The notes beneath the pieces are model-generated. The model had not been told where the DNA came from, ran no database searches, and was given only the letters and a program-made list of their open reading frames with translations. From Pseudopedobacter saltans (GTDB lineage: Bacteria; Bacteroidota; Bacteroidia; Chitinophagales; Chitinophagaceae), in the NCBI GenBank assembly GCA_003241175.1, contig QFOI01000032.1, forward strand, positions 1 through 17,906: a stretch of 17,906 nucleotides of DNA, in the 5' to 3' direction. Position 1 is the stretch's first letter. Each line of letters starts with the position of its first letter. Made by a program: the position numbers and the translations under genes. Below, piece after piece: positions 5,653 through 14,816 of the stretch.

Positions 5653-6681
5653 ATGATTTACAGAAGTAAGGCCCCACTTCGTATTGGATTAGCAGGAGGA
5701 GGTACGGATGTTAGTCCTTATAGTGATCTTTATGGTGGCGCTATTTTGAATATTACGTTATCCCTTTACGCACATGCCAATATAGAACCGACAGATGATG
5801 GCAAAATAACGGTATGCGCACTGGACCGAAATGAATCGGAAACCTATGATTGGCAGTTAGAACTTCCCATAAATGGGCATTTGGATTTGTTGAAAGGTGT
5901 CTATAACCGTATCCAAAAAGACTATGGGATTTCTGTCAATGGATTGCGATTATCAACCTATGTAGATGCACCTGCAGGAAGTGGACTTGGCACATCGTCA
6001 ACTTTAGTGGTTGCCATTATAGGAGCTTTTGCAGAAATGCTGAAATTGCCTTTGGGCGAATATGATATTGCTCATTATGCATATGATATTGAACGTAATG
6101 ATCTGCATCTTAGTGGCGGCAAGCAGGATCAGTATGCTGCCACATTTGGTGGATGTAATTTTATGGAGTTTTATGCAGACGATAAAGTGATCGTCAACCC
6201 TTTGCGTATACGTGAAGAGTATGTCAACGAACTGGAGAACAATCTGGTTTTGTATTATACTTCTACAAGCCGGGAAAGTGCAAAAATCATTGAGGAGCAG
6301 CAAAAAAATGTGCGTTCCAATAACGAAAAATCAATTGAAGCCATGCATAACCTCAAAAAACAAGCGGTTATGCTGAAAGAGGCTTTACTCAAAGGCGACC
6401 TCAATTCATTTGGGAAAATTTTGGATTTTGGTTTTCAGCAGAAAAAGCAGATGGCGGCCAATATCTCCAACAGTTTTATGGATGATATTTATGAAACGGC
6501 AATAAAAGCGGGAGCAACTGGAGGGAAAATTAGTGGTGCTGGCGGCGGTGGTTTTATGACTTTTTACTGTCCCAACAATACACGTTATCAAGTAGTTGAA
6601 AAACTTTTGGCGCTTGGCGGCGTGGTTAGAGATTTTCAATTGACGCAAAAAGGGTTGATTACCTGGAGAAACAAAGGCTAA
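5653..6681 (+). CDS. hddA: GHMP-family sugar kinase, D-glycero-D-manno-heptose 7-phosphate kinase type
   Basis: Enzymes of this type phosphorylate D-glycero-alpha-D-manno-heptose 7-phosphate at C1 on the way to GDP-heptose for surface glycans. The 342-residue length fits. The N-terminus IYRSKAPLRIGLAGGGTD is characteristic of the HddA-like branch. The GHMP ATP-binding loop is PAGSGLGTSS (107-116), followed by HLSGGKQDQYAATFGG, and the C-terminal glycine-rich motif is GGKISGAGGGG. The stop TAA overlaps the next gene's ATG by one base (TAATG), so the two are translationally coupled, and the partner is the matching nucleotidyltransferase. Related kinases act on fucose or other sugars, so the exact substrate is inferred from the pair. 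Confidence 0.88.
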   Translation: MIYRSKAPLRIGLAGGGTDVSPYSDLYGGAILNITLSLYAHANIEPTDDGKITVCALDRNESETYDWQLELPINGHLDLLKGVYNRIQKDYGISVNGLRLSTYVDAPAGSGLGTSSTLVVAIIGAFAEMLKLPLGEYDIAHYAYDIERNDLHLSGGKQDQYAATFGGCNFMEFYADDKVIVNPLRIREEYVNELENNLVLYYTSTSRESAKIIEEQQKNVRSNNEKSIEAMHNLKKQAVMLKEALLKGDLNSFGKILDFGFQQKKQMAANISNSFMDDIYETAIKAGATGGKISGAGGGGFMTFYCPNNTRYQVVEKLLALGGVVRDFQLTQKGLITWRNKG

Positions 6682-7403
6682 TGGAAAAGGAATGTATCAT
6701 ACTGTCTGGTGGTTTAGGGACGCGACTCAAGAGCGTTGTTCCCGATCTACCCAAAAGCATGGCTTATATTGATGGAAAGCCTTTTTTATGGTATTTGGTT
6801 CGGTATTTTTTGTCGCAAGAAGTAACTACGTTTGTTTTCGCCTTAGGATACAAACAGGAGGTAATAGAGGCCTATCTGTCGTCTTCCGATTCTCCTTTTT
6901 CCAATACGGATGCCCAATATAAAATTTCAGTGGAAAATGAACCATTGGGAACAGGTGGCGCTATCAAAAAGGCCTTAATGTTGACGAAATGTCCCAACGT
7001 ATTGATTGCCAACGGAGACACGATGTTCCAAGTGGACACGACCGCGCTTTTGGATTTTCACAACCAACAGCAATCCTTGTGTACTTTGGCGTTGAAGCCA
7101 ATGGTAGATTTTGAAAGATACGGTTTTGTTGAAATCGATGGGAAAAACAAAGTGACGGATTTCAAAGAAAAACAGTTTTACGAAAAAGGCAATATCAATG
7201 GAGGCATTTATGCATTGGATGTTGACCGTTTTATGCAAATGGATTTCCCAGAGAAGTTTTCTTTTGAAAAGGAATTTCTTGAACCGCAAGCTGCTCAAGG
7301 TTCGCTTTTCGGACTATTGCAAAATGGATACTTTATTGATATTGGAATTCCGGAGGATTATGAACGTGCACAAACGGAATTACCTGCCCTTTTTTCCAAA
7401 TAA
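6681..7403 (+). CDS. hddC: Sugar-1-phosphate nucleotidyltransferase, heptose-1-phosphate guanylyltransferase type
   Basis: This enzyme class transfers a nucleotide to a sugar 1-phosphate; next to an HddA-type kinase the likely product is GDP-D-glycero-alpha-D-manno-heptose. The 240 residues hold one Rossmann-like nucleotidyltransferase domain. The signature loop is LSGGLGTRLKSV (8-19), followed by LPKSMAYIDGKPFL, the ENEPLGTGGAIK segment, the metal-binding NGDTMF, and a late YFIDIGIPEDYERAQ. There is no hexapeptide-repeat acyltransferase tail, which fits HddC rather than GlmU-like enzymes. The ATG overlaps the kinase stop codon. The isomerase and phosphatase steps (GmhA, GmhB) are not in the window. 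Nucleotide choice (GDP or other) is inferred. Confidence 0.86.
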   Translation: MEKECIILSGGLGTRLKSVVPDLPKSMAYIDGKPFLWYLVRYFLSQEVTTFVFALGYKQEVIEAYLSSSDSPFSNTDAQYKISVENEPLGTGGAIKKALMLTKCPNVLIANGDTMFQVDTTALLDFHNQQQSLCTLALKPMVDFERYGFVEIDGKNKVTDFKEKQFYEKGNINGGIYALDVDRFMQMDFPEKFSFEKEFLEPQAAQGSLFGLLQNGYFIDIGIPEDYERAQTELPALFSK

Positions 7404-7459
7404 AACCACAATTTGTTTTCATTTCCGCTAATATGTAAAAAAGCGGAGTCTTGTAAAGG

Positions 7460-7467
7460 TATATTTG
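7460..7467 (+). promoter_or_regulatory. Consensus -7 box for the lipoprotein gene
   Basis: TATATTTG matches TAnnTTTG and ends 15 bases before the ATG at 7483, so the leader would be very short. No -33 TTG is visible at the usual distance. Confidence 0.5.
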
Positions 7468-7482
7468 CAAAAAATTTGACTA

Positions 7483-8010
7483 ATGAAGAAGATTTTAGGA
7501 ATAGTATTGTTGGCGGCGGTTTTTACGGCTTGTAAGGAAAATGGAAGAAAAACTTTTTCAGAAAGTGAAGTTGTAAAGAAAATACAAACGAATGATGGCA
7601 CCATCATTCGAAATAATATTGCTTTAGATACCAAGGGTGATCTGAAAGTAGAACAAGCATTTATGTTACGTGCCAACGGATCACTCGTTAACGACAGCAA
7701 TGAAGTAAAAGTGGGAGAGATGATTGAGCTTCGCCTCTTGGTGAATGGATGGAAAAGCCAAAAAGACTCTATCGCTCTTGGTGCTTCGGAAAAAATCGTC
7801 ACTAACGATGGTACTTCTGTAGTGGATGTTGCTGACTTATTCAAAGATCAAGCAGCAATTCCATTAAACAAAGCACAGATGATCAGGATGCAGGCAACAG
7901 TAACAAAACAAGAAAAAGAGTATAGTTACTACAAGGTTGATTTCAAGGTTTGGAACAAAGATGCAGACCAGTCGTTAACCGGTAGTTATCAGATCAATAT
8001 CGTAAAATAA
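7483..8010 (+). CDS. Hypothetical lipoprotein, 175 residues
   Basis: The N-terminus MKKILGIVLLAAVFTAC is a lipoprotein signal with lipidation at Cys17. The following KENGRK is short and charged, as in surface- or outer-membrane-directed Bacteroidota lipoproteins. The mature part looks like a beta-sandwich: alternating hydrophobic strands such as GEMIELRLLVNGW and YSYYKVDFKVWNKD, and an ending with GSYQINIVK. I recognise no enzyme motif. The gene has its own -7 box, so it is probably not part of the hddA-hddC operon. It converges with the RDD gene, with two bases between the stop codons and no terminator hairpin in that gap. Confidence 0.85.
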   Translation: MKKILGIVLLAAVFTACKENGRKTFSESEVVKKIQTNDGTIIRNNIALDTKGDLKVEQAFMLRANGSLVNDSNEVKVGEMIELRLLVNGWKSQKDSIALGASEKIVTNDGTSVVDVADLFKDQAAIPLNKAQMIRMQATVTKQEKEYSYYKVDFKVWNKDADQSLTGSYQINIVK

Positions 8011-8012
8011 TA

Positions 8013-8390
8013 TTACTTTTCGACCACAAAAGTCTTGCTCGCAATGTCGTGCAAGGTCCTGTCCGTAAAAGGAATAAAGATAAAATCCAAAGGGAAAAGA
8101 CGGACTATACTACGGACGACAATCTGTAAAAAACTAGGTTTTTCACCTTTACTGTTAACGACCTTGGAGATAGAAGCCTTCTTTCCCAAGGTCGTTTTAA
8201 ATAATCCTTCTCCAATAATATAATACAAAACTGTTACTACGCAATAGACTTGCCAATAAGAGATCCCTGAAAAATTCCAATAGTATTGATAAAAATTACT
8301 CGTCCTATTGAATAGATAACTAATCAATAAAATAACAATAGTGTCCACCAAAAAATCAATAATTCTAGTACCAATTCCAACTACTCGCAT
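8013..8390 (-). CDS. RDD-family membrane protein
   Basis: RDD proteins are small integral membrane proteins named for conserved Arg and Asp residues; some affect ion or solute balance, but most have no known role. The 125-residue product shows RIIDFLVDTIVILL with the Arg-Asp-Asp pattern in the first membrane helix, a second helix around VYCVVTVLYYIIGEGLF, TLGKKASISKVV, RSIVRLFPLDFIFIPF as the third helix, and the closing RTLHDIASKTFVV. It starts 9 bp after the sortase stop codon, so it is the last gene of the PorV-PorU-RDD operon. Whether it assists secretion is unknown. Confidence 0.9.
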   Translation of the reverse strand: MRVVGIGTRIIDFLVDTIVILLISYLFNRTSNFYQYYWNFSGISYWQVYCVVTVLYYIIGEGLFKTTLGKKASISKVVNSKGEKPSFLQIVVRSIVRLFPLDFIFIPFTDRTLHDIASKTFVVEK

Positions 8391-8399
8391 ACTGCAAGA

Positions 8400-11300
8400 T
8401 TAACGCATTAGATACATTTTTCCATAACCTTTGTTGAAATATTGTCCTGTATTGGCATCATCAGAAACATTAAAGTGGTCTAACTTTTTACCATCAAGAT
8501 TGGTGATCACACGATATATATAAACACCATTTGCCAGTTTTTGACCATATTGGTCTGTACCGTCCCATTTGTATTCTGTAATGTTGCGACCGATATGCAA
8601 AGGACCTAGCTCAGCTTTGGTAATTTCCTTGACGATTTTACCTGTTATTGTCAATATCTCGATTCTAATGTTTTGAGGGATAACACTTCCAGTTAATGTG
8701 AATACAAATGCTGTTGATGTTGTAAATGGATTTGGATAGTTGAACATATCCGAAATCATTGGCTTATTGTAGACTTGAAAACTAACCGAATATTGGGCTG
8801 TCTTGTCTGCTTCCGTACTACTTTTACCTTGAATAATTAATTGATAAGTACCATCTTGTGTCAAAAAAGGTCCAAAATTGGCCAATGCGAAATTATTAGC
8901 GCTATCCTTTGCCTGTGTAAACATCAATGTGTCGGTTCCGTATTTGAATCTTTTCAAAGTGCCATCAGGATATTTCAGATAAACTGTCAATAAGGAAGTG
9001 TCTCGTAGTAATTGAGATTTGGAGTCACTTAACAGTTTAGCAATAATTTTAGGAGTGGAGGATACAATATCGTTATTGAGAATGTGTAAACCGTCGAAAG
9101 TAATATCCAAAGAAGCATTACCATCGTCTCCATTAATCATCAATGGTTTTCCAAGGAAATTGTTGACATGTGTATATTCTGGTTGATCATTATCTGGATT
9201 TACATCTAGATATTGGGAGTTCATGCCAGTATAGTTAGTCGTATTGATGTCTCCTGTTGTCGCAAGCCCAGGAATGGAAACTTTTATCAAGGCGGTATCT
9301 CCAGGTTCCAATGCCTTTAGTCTTGGTAAGCTCACCAAATGGGCAACATTGTTTTTGTCCGTCAAAGTGTAATTTACCTTGATACTATCTTCAAACTTGG
9401 TATCACTTATATTTTTGAATGCAATGGCAAATTTGTAATCCGCCCCTTTGTTTAAAGTGTCTTTGTCCGATTGGTAATACACATTGGCAGCCAAAGCGCC
9501 TTCTGGAATTGGATCATAAAACAGGCGCCAATATTTCAGCTGATAGGGTGTCTCATACGTGCTATCTGCATTGCGCATCCTCATTTGCAGATAAGGATAA
9601 GTCGCCGCATTTATATTGGAAATATCGTTGGATGTTTGTGACATGGAGATTGTTCTCAAATAAGTCGAATTGCCTGCATTGTCAATTCCAAATAAATCAA
9701 TGTCAGCCTTGTCACCAGCTCCTGGGTCGATGGTTTTCCCTTGCCATTCCATTGTGTGCCAACCTTTGGATGGGCCAAATTTGGGAGAAGTTACATATCC
9801 TAAGGAATCTGGAGTATTGATCGTTGTTGTATAATTTACCTGATCGGAAGCGTTAGCCGTTATAATAGTGATAGGTGTGAATGTTCCATTTTTTTTCTGA
9901 TAAATAAATGCCCAGTTGTGCGGGTAGGCCGCATTATCGATTGTAGTAAAGCCAGCGTTGACAAGATTATTGTACAAAGAATTGGCAGTTGGATCTGCTT
10001 TCCAATCGGGAATTCTTGGAGAGCTATTGTAGAGATTTGGAAAAAAACGGACCGCAACAAAAGTTCCGTTAGGTATCCAGTCCATAAACTGACTAGCCAA
10101 AGCCCTGTCGTTATAGCTGCTAGAATAAAACTCAAAATTGGTTGTAAGATTAGTTTGCGTACTTCCCTGCGTGGCACAGTCTGCTGGTAATGATGATTGG
10201 GATCCCATAAAGAGCCCTTCTCCATTATTTTTTGTCAAAGACGGTTGAGCTTGATTGTAATATGGTTTAAAAGTTTTGGGGTCAAAAAGATTGAAAACCA
10301 ATCCGTCTCCCCAATTACAGTGGAAAGCCGTGATATTGTTGGTATTGACAGCAATACTAAAGTCATTGTATTGTGAACTACTAACGGAAAATACTCCCGT
10401 TTTTAACTCAAAAAGCTGCGGATTACCTAAAAAGCTCCAAACGCGACTAGTGCTATCCAACTGAATACGATTAAGATCAGATCCAAAATGTTGGTATAGG
10501 TGAGACTGGTTGTATCCTCCGTAAGTTGCCTTAGCTAAGTATAAGAAGCTGGCTTGATTCCAATGATAATCACTGCCATTTGCTGGAACATCAGAGACGC
10601 GCCAATAGTATACCGTACTGTCTTGAAATGTCACACCAGGGGAAAATTCCAAAACGCCTCCAGATGAGGTTAAAGTTTGACGGTTTTTAAAGGAGGAATT
10701 AAACAGTGCAGTCGTATCTATCTCCATGACATATTGCGTCGATGTGGCAATAGGATTGGCTGTTGATGCTATAAGTTTTATATTTTGTTTATTGACGATA
10801 GAATAGTTGTAAGGAAATATAGGAGAAAGACCTACCGTATAAATAAATACTGATTTATTCAAAACATTGTTGGTTTTGCTCAATTCGTCATACTTGTTTA
10901 ACGGATCTAAGCTGAAGGCAAGCGTATTTTGCCCCGCATCTATTGCGGCATTGATTGGTACGTCAAGTTCTATAGAATCTCTATAACGTACAGCCGCAAT
11001 GTTTTTGTAATAAATAACATCCGAGGATCCATTTGGATGAAGATGCCGTATTTGAATTAGCAAAGAATCTCCAGTTGCCTTTCCCAGATTATTGATGTAC
11101 GCTTTTACATGAAATTTGCTTTGCGAAATATCAATATAAGACGGAGATACAATGACTGATGCATCCTCTATGGCAAAATCTGGTTTAGAAAATGAATTTA
11201 CTTTAATGGCGGGATCTCCCAACAAAGTGATTTGCTCCACTTGGGCATTACGTGTTAAAGTATCCGTTGAAGACGTTCCATCTATTGGAGCAGATCCTAT

Positions 11301-13550
11301 TACTGTCTTCGCTGCTGTTGCCAAACTAATTGACATTGGTTGTCCATAGTTGTCTTTGTCCAAACTTTTATAAAAAGGCGTATTGTAATTACTCAAATAA
11401 CTGACAACTCCAAGATAGCTTTGTGCGATGAAATTAATAGATCCTACACTAGGGCTAAACACATAGTTTTCTGGTACAGTATACAGTTTGCTGAGTCTTG
11501 TTTCGTTATAGGTGAATGTTGCTTGAAATAAGTCGCAACCACTAACATAAAAAGAAGGGTATTTGCCCACGTTTCCGTAATTGGAAGGATCATCTAAATT
11601 ATAATCCAAAGTTGTTGATGACGCATGCCCCCAATAATTGATAAGGCCTATTCCAGATTTGAATAGGGATCTCAAAAGAACATTGTTCAATGAGGCTGTT
11701 GAGTTATTAGTTATTTTGTTGAAGTTGTAAACCGTGTATCCCATTAAACTATCTGAAATAACATCCTGTACAGCTTTAAGATAACGTATAAAATCTCCAG
11801 ATTGGTTATCGTCGCTACCTCCTGCAATATGAACAGCTGTCTTCATCCACGCTTTGTTATCAATAGTTTGAACAGAGCTCTGTTGTTGGCTTTCATATTC
11901 TTGAAGCTTACTAAGATAGTTGGTTATTTCAGTAGTAGATATTGTAGACAGACGACCTATTGGTGTTGCAGGAACTGCATCATAGCCATCAGATGCTAGA
12001 AGATTATCGGACGCCGGCTGTCCAAATGTGGGTATAATAGCAAATCGGTTGATATTTGTAGAGGATTGATTATAATAATACTCATTGTAAGTCAATCCAT
12101 GACCCAGTAAAAGAACGTATTTCGGTTTTTGGGAAAAAGTATTTCTCGCATAACGAAGGAAGTTTTTTACGGAAAGCGGATGCATCCTGATACCAAAAGA
12201 AAACTGGTCTTCTAGCTGCCCCATGTCATAAATCTGTGCATTGTAACCTCCTCCTGCTGCACTATTTCTATAAGCTTGGTATTTTGCTACGGGATCGTCG
12301 TCGGTTCGTAATGCTGCACCTGTAATCATTAAGAAATCGCCTTGTCCTGAGACTTTATAATCAACAAATTTTCTGGAGACGATACTTGAAACATTAGAAC
12401 TTTGATTGTCTTGCCCAATGAAAATAAAATCCCTTTTTGTATTACTCGGATTAACATAGTATTGAATGTTTCCTCCTTGAACAGTTCCCGTATATCTGAT
12501 GGCATTTGTTATATCATACAAGATTGGGGTAAAGCTTTTGGCCGAGTATCCAGATATTGCGATGTAGGAGGACGTTGCTTTTGCATCCATGGAGAAACCA
12601 AAAAGAGTAGCGTCCCCAAAATTCCACATTCTTGGGAACTGCAAAGTAATATAAGAAATGGCTACGCGGTCATTGTTGTTGGGTGTTGGTATGCTATGGG
12701 TGACTTCAAATATGTTCCTGTCGCTTATTTTACTCAAATCGCTTATTGATATGTTAAAAGTTCCAGCATTTAGGCCATCTATTCGCTGACTTTCCAAAGT
12801 TGTACTATTCAAAAGAAGGCTTACTGTTCTTTGTTGTCCAAGAGTGGATCGTCCTACAACTCCAACTTTAAGAGTTGCGGAAGGCCCAGAAGTATATACT
12901 TGAAGGAAGGATCCTTCTGCTGTCTTAGATGTTCCAGAATTAATGTCATCTGAAACCCATCCTTCGCCAATGTCATAAGAAGAGGAATAGATAGGGTCTC
13001 CATAGGCAAAATTGGCCATACCTGGATTAACTGCATTATGAAAATGCGTTTCCCAGAGCCCCCAACAATATGCCTCCGGAGTCGCTCCTGCCGGCACAGA
13101 GTTGCTGACTTTCTGATAATGCAGGTTTTGTGAAGTGGTCGAATTGACTGTAAGAAAAAAAGTTGCTGAGTCGGTCTCAAGACTATAATATTTGTCAAGC
13201 TGCGCACTTTTGTTTCTGTACAGCATAGAATCGGGTTGTCCGTCATTTTGTTTCCCCCAAAATTCAATATAATCGGAGCTAGACATTGCCGTGTTTTCGT
13301 CCGTATTAGACAAATAGATAGGTACGACCTGCCCATTTCGCCATAACTGAAACTGATTTGCTGGAGTGGTACTCAATCCCAATGATTGAAGGGTCGCGTA
13401 TGTTATTCTGTAAAGGCCGGTTGTGCCAACCTTGAATTTATAATAGGTTTTGCTATAATCAATCCATTCATTGTTGTATTGTTGAGCTGTCCCTACAAAG
13501 CAATAGCCTGAAAGGAAAACAAAAAACAATATTTTGATAAAGCGTTTCAT
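8400..13550 (-). CDS. porU2: Large PorU-type (PorU2-like) type IX secretion sortase, gingipain-fold peptidase
   Basis: PorU-type proteins sit on the outer surface and cut the C-terminal signal from type IX cargo, attaching it to an anchor. The 1716-residue protein is larger than classical PorU (about 1100-1300), matching the longer form called PorU2. In order: a signal peptide (cut about residue 23), an N-terminal beta-rich region, a C25 gingipain-like domain at about 400-785, a long stretch of Ig-like beta domains, and a C-terminal FlgD/CTD-like domain from about 1603. The presumed catalytic pair is His642 in NYWGHASS and Cys672 in YVSGCDLF; the domain ends with TLLGDPAIK. The CTD shows NYPNPF, KIVKEI, WDGTDQYGQKLANGVYIYR and ends GKMYLMR. 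It starts 16 bp after the PorV-type gene. Confidence 0.88.
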   Translation of the reverse strand: MKRFIKILFFVFLSGYCFVGTAQQYNNEWIDYSKTYYKFKVGTTGLYRITYATLQSLGLSTTPANQFQLWRNGQVVPIYLSNTDENTAMSSSDYIEFWGKQNDGQPDSMLYRNKSAQLDKYYSLETDSATFFLTVNSTTSQNLHYQKVSNSVPAGATPEAYCWGLWETHFHNAVNPGMANFAYGDPIYSSSYDIGEGWVSDDINSGTSKTAEGSFLQVYTSGPSATLKVGVVGRSTLGQQRTVSLLLNSTTLESQRIDGLNAGTFNISISDLSKISDRNIFEVTHSIPTPNNNDRVAISYITLQFPRMWNFGDATLFGFSMDAKATSSYIAISGYSAKSFTPILYDITNAIRYTGTVQGGNIQYYVNPSNTKRDFIFIGQDNQSSNVSSIVSRKFVDYKVSGQGDFLMITGAALRTDDDPVAKYQAYRNSAAGGGYNAQIYDMGQLEDQFSFGIRMHPLSVKNFLRYARNTFSQKPKYVLLLGHGLTYNEYYYNQSSTNINRFAIIPTFGQPASDNLLASDGYDAVPATPIGRLSTISTTEITNYLSKLQEYESQQQSSVQTIDNKAWMKTAVHIAGGSDDNQSGDFIRYLKAVQDVISDSLMGYTVYNFNKITNNSTASLNNVLLRSLFKSGIGLINYWGHASSTTLDYNLDDPSNYGNVGKYPSFYVSGCDLFQATFTYNETRLSKLYTVPENYVFSPSVGSINFIAQSYLGVVSYLSNYNTPFYKSLDKDNYGQPMSISLATAAKTVIGSAPIDGTSSTDTLTRNAQVEQITLLGDPAIKVNSFSKPDFAIEDASVIVSPSYIDISQSKFHVKAYINNLGKATGDSLLIQIRHLHPNGSSDVIYYKNIAAVRYRDSIELDVPINAAIDAGQNTLAFSLDPLNKYDELSKTNNVLNKSVFIYTVGLSPIFPYNYSIVNKQNIKLIASTANPIATSTQYVMEIDTTALFNSSFKNRQTLTSSGGVLEFSPGVTFQDSTVYYWRVSDVPANGSDYHWNQASFLYLAKATYGGYNQSHLYQHFGSDLNRIQLDSTSRVWSFLGNPQLFELKTGVFSVSSSQYNDFSIAVNTNNITAFHCNWGDGLVFNLFDPKTFKPYYNQAQPSLTKNNGEGLFMGSQSSLPADCATQGSTQTNLTTNFEFYSSSYNDRALASQFMDWIPNGTFVAVRFFPNLYNSSPRIPDWKADPTANSLYNNLVNAGFTTIDNAAYPHNWAFIYQKKNGTFTPITIITANASDQVNYTTTINTPDSLGYVTSPKFGPSKGWHTMEWQGKTIDPGAGDKADIDLFGIDNAGNSTYLRTISMSQTSNDISNINAATYPYLQMRMRNADSTYETPYQLKYWRLFYDPIPEGALAANVYYQSDKDTLNKGADYKFAIAFKNISDTKFEDSIKVNYTLTDKNNVAHLVSLPRLKALEPGDTALIKVSIPGLATTGDINTTNYTGMNSQYLDVNPDNDQPEYTHVNNFLGKPLMINGDDGNASLDITFDGLHILNNDIVSSTPKIIAKLLSDSKSQLLRDTSLLTVYLKYPDGTLKRFKYGTDTLMFTQAKDSANNFALANFGPFLTQDGTYQLIIQGKSSTEADKTAQYSVSFQVYNKPMISDMFNYPNPFTTSTAFVFTLTGSVIPQNIRIEILTITGKIVKEITKAELGPLHIGRNITEYKWDGTDQYGQKLANGVYIYRVITNLDGKKLDHFNVSDDANTGQYFNKGYGKMYLMR

Positions 13551-13566
13551 TTCTTGAACTAAAGGG

Positions 13567-14676
13567 TTAGTGTTCTCTTTGACCTAAAAATATTTTTAAA
13601 GAAAAGACATGGGTATACAGTGGGTTAGATTGATTGGCCAAATTGACAAAAGCATAGTCAATCGTAGCATTTCCTAACTTGAAGCCAGCTCCAACACTAG
13701 GTTGATATATCCAGGTTTTTTTAATATTCAATGTATCGCCATCTTTCAATGCCCTTTGGAAATTAGATATACCTCCTCTGATAAATACCTTGTCAGAAAT
13801 ATTGGCCTCAATACCCAAATGTGGATCTATGCTGATCGGTTTACCGCTGATCAAAGTATTGCGTTGTCCATCAAAAGTAAAATTCAAACTGGCTTCTGTG
13901 GAGAGTGTAAATTTCTCATTGAATTCAAAATTATAAGCACCTCCCAATTGTAATGATGGTGCTGTTGATTCCGTTGACTTTATGGGAATATCATTGTTAG
14001 TAAGATACAGTTGTTGCTTTTCTGCGTCTGTAAAATGGAACTTCCAAGCGTTGTAAGTTGTTGTTATGTCTTTAGCGACAATACCTGCACTCCAACTTTG
14101 ACCGCGAAACATCAATGCAGCATCCAAACCAGCTCCCCAAGCGTTGGCAAATGTTCCGACCTTTCGGTAAATGATCTTTGCATTACCTCCAAAACTTATT
14201 TGCAAATCATCGTCATTACGCAAAAACTGCGCATAACTAAACAAAAATGCATAATCGGCGGAAGAAAACGATGTAATGTTATTGTAATTCAAGCTTCCGT
14301 CGGGATTGACCAAAAATAAAGTATTGGGAATGTCATCCACGCCAAAACGTAGCATTGATACGCCCAATGTTCGTTCTCCATTTGCCACCGGAAACGCCCC
14401 CGCCAAATAATCATATTTGCCTATTCCTGAAAAATATTCTGCGTGTTGGGCTGCAAATTCGGGCGTTTCGTTTACATGAGCGAGACCTGCGGGATTCCAA
14501 TATCCGGCCGTGACATCTGTAGCTGATGCCACTTGTGCGCCTCCCATGCCCAGCGCTCTTGCACCAGCCCCAATATTCAAAAACTCATTGGAATAGGTAC
14601 GAAACTGGGCTCTAAGGCTTACAGAGGAGACAAAATATCCTATCGCCAACAGGGCAAAAGGTTTTAAACAATTCAT
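13567..14676 (-). CDS. porV2: PorV/PorQ-family outer-membrane beta-barrel protein (PorV2-like)
   Basis: PorV-family barrels belong to the FadL-like outer-membrane proteins. In type IX secretion they carry cargo from the translocon to the PorU sortase. The 369-residue length fits. A signal peptide (cut near SLRAQ) is followed by the family's N-terminal motif, FLNIGAGARALGMGGA, then VTAGYWNPAGLA and alternating beta strands to a C-terminal VFSLKIFLG strand. The gene is first in the minus-strand operon, and the large sortase starts 16 bp downstream. Family members PorV, PorQ and PorP-like barrels are hard to tell apart; the adjacent PorU2-like sortase favours a PorV2-type partner. No clear promoter was found in the 158 bp shared with tyrS. 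Confidence 0.87.
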   Translation of the reverse strand: MNCLKPFALLAIGYFVSSVSLRAQFRTYSNEFLNIGAGARALGMGGAQVASATDVTAGYWNPAGLAHVNETPEFAAQHAEYFSGIGKYDYLAGAFPVANGERTLGVSMLRFGVDDIPNTLFLVNPDGSLNYNNITSFSSADYAFLFSYAQFLRNDDDLQISFGGNAKIIYRKVGTFANAWGAGLDAALMFRGQSWSAGIVAKDITTTYNAWKFHFTDAEKQQLYLTNNDIPIKSTESTAPSLQLGGAYNFEFNEKFTLSTEASLNFTFDGQRNTLISGKPISIDPHLGIEANISDKVFIRGGISNFQRALKDGDTLNIKKTWIYQPSVGAGFKLGNATIDYAFVNLANQSNPLYTHVFSLKIFLGQREH

Positions 14677-14703
14677 ACAACTTGATTACACTTTCAAACG
14701 AAA

Positions 14704-14747
14704 ATCGTCTTACAATATTGTTAACGATTGTTGCTTATATCGTCTTA
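14704..14747. repeat. Pair of 9-bp direct repeats in the tyrS/porV2 divergent region
   Basis: ATCGTCTTA occurs at 14704-14712 and again at 14739-14747, 35 bases apart (between three and four helical turns), with CAATATTG between them. This could be a regulator site between the divergent genes or chance in AT-rich DNA. Confidence 0.25.
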
Positions 14748-14808
14748 TTTCCGTCAAAAATGTTCATGCTTATTGGCCGATTCTTATGGAAACTCAGATT
14801 CGTTGGTT

Positions 14809-14816
14809 TACTTTTG
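14809..14816 (+). promoter_or_regulatory. Consensus -7 box for tyrS
   Basis: TACTTTTG matches TAnnTTTG and lies 18 bases before the ATG at 14835. This places the transcript start near 14822 and rules against the in-frame start at 14682. No good TTG at -33. Confidence 0.5.

Noticed and set aside
5496..5653. tRNA-Leu 3' end as an integration (att) site
   Set aside because: No repeat of the tRNA 3' end, integrase or foreign gene block is visible in the window.
7424..7447. 6-bp inverted repeat TCCGCT/AGCGGA after hddC as a terminator
   Set aside because: The stem is short, the loop is 12 nt, and no T tract follows, so I could not support it as a terminator.
9419..10225. Several open frames of 90-133 residues opposite or out of phase with the large sortase gene
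   Set aside because: They are shadows inside a well-supported 1716-residue gene and show no domains, signal peptides or start signals.
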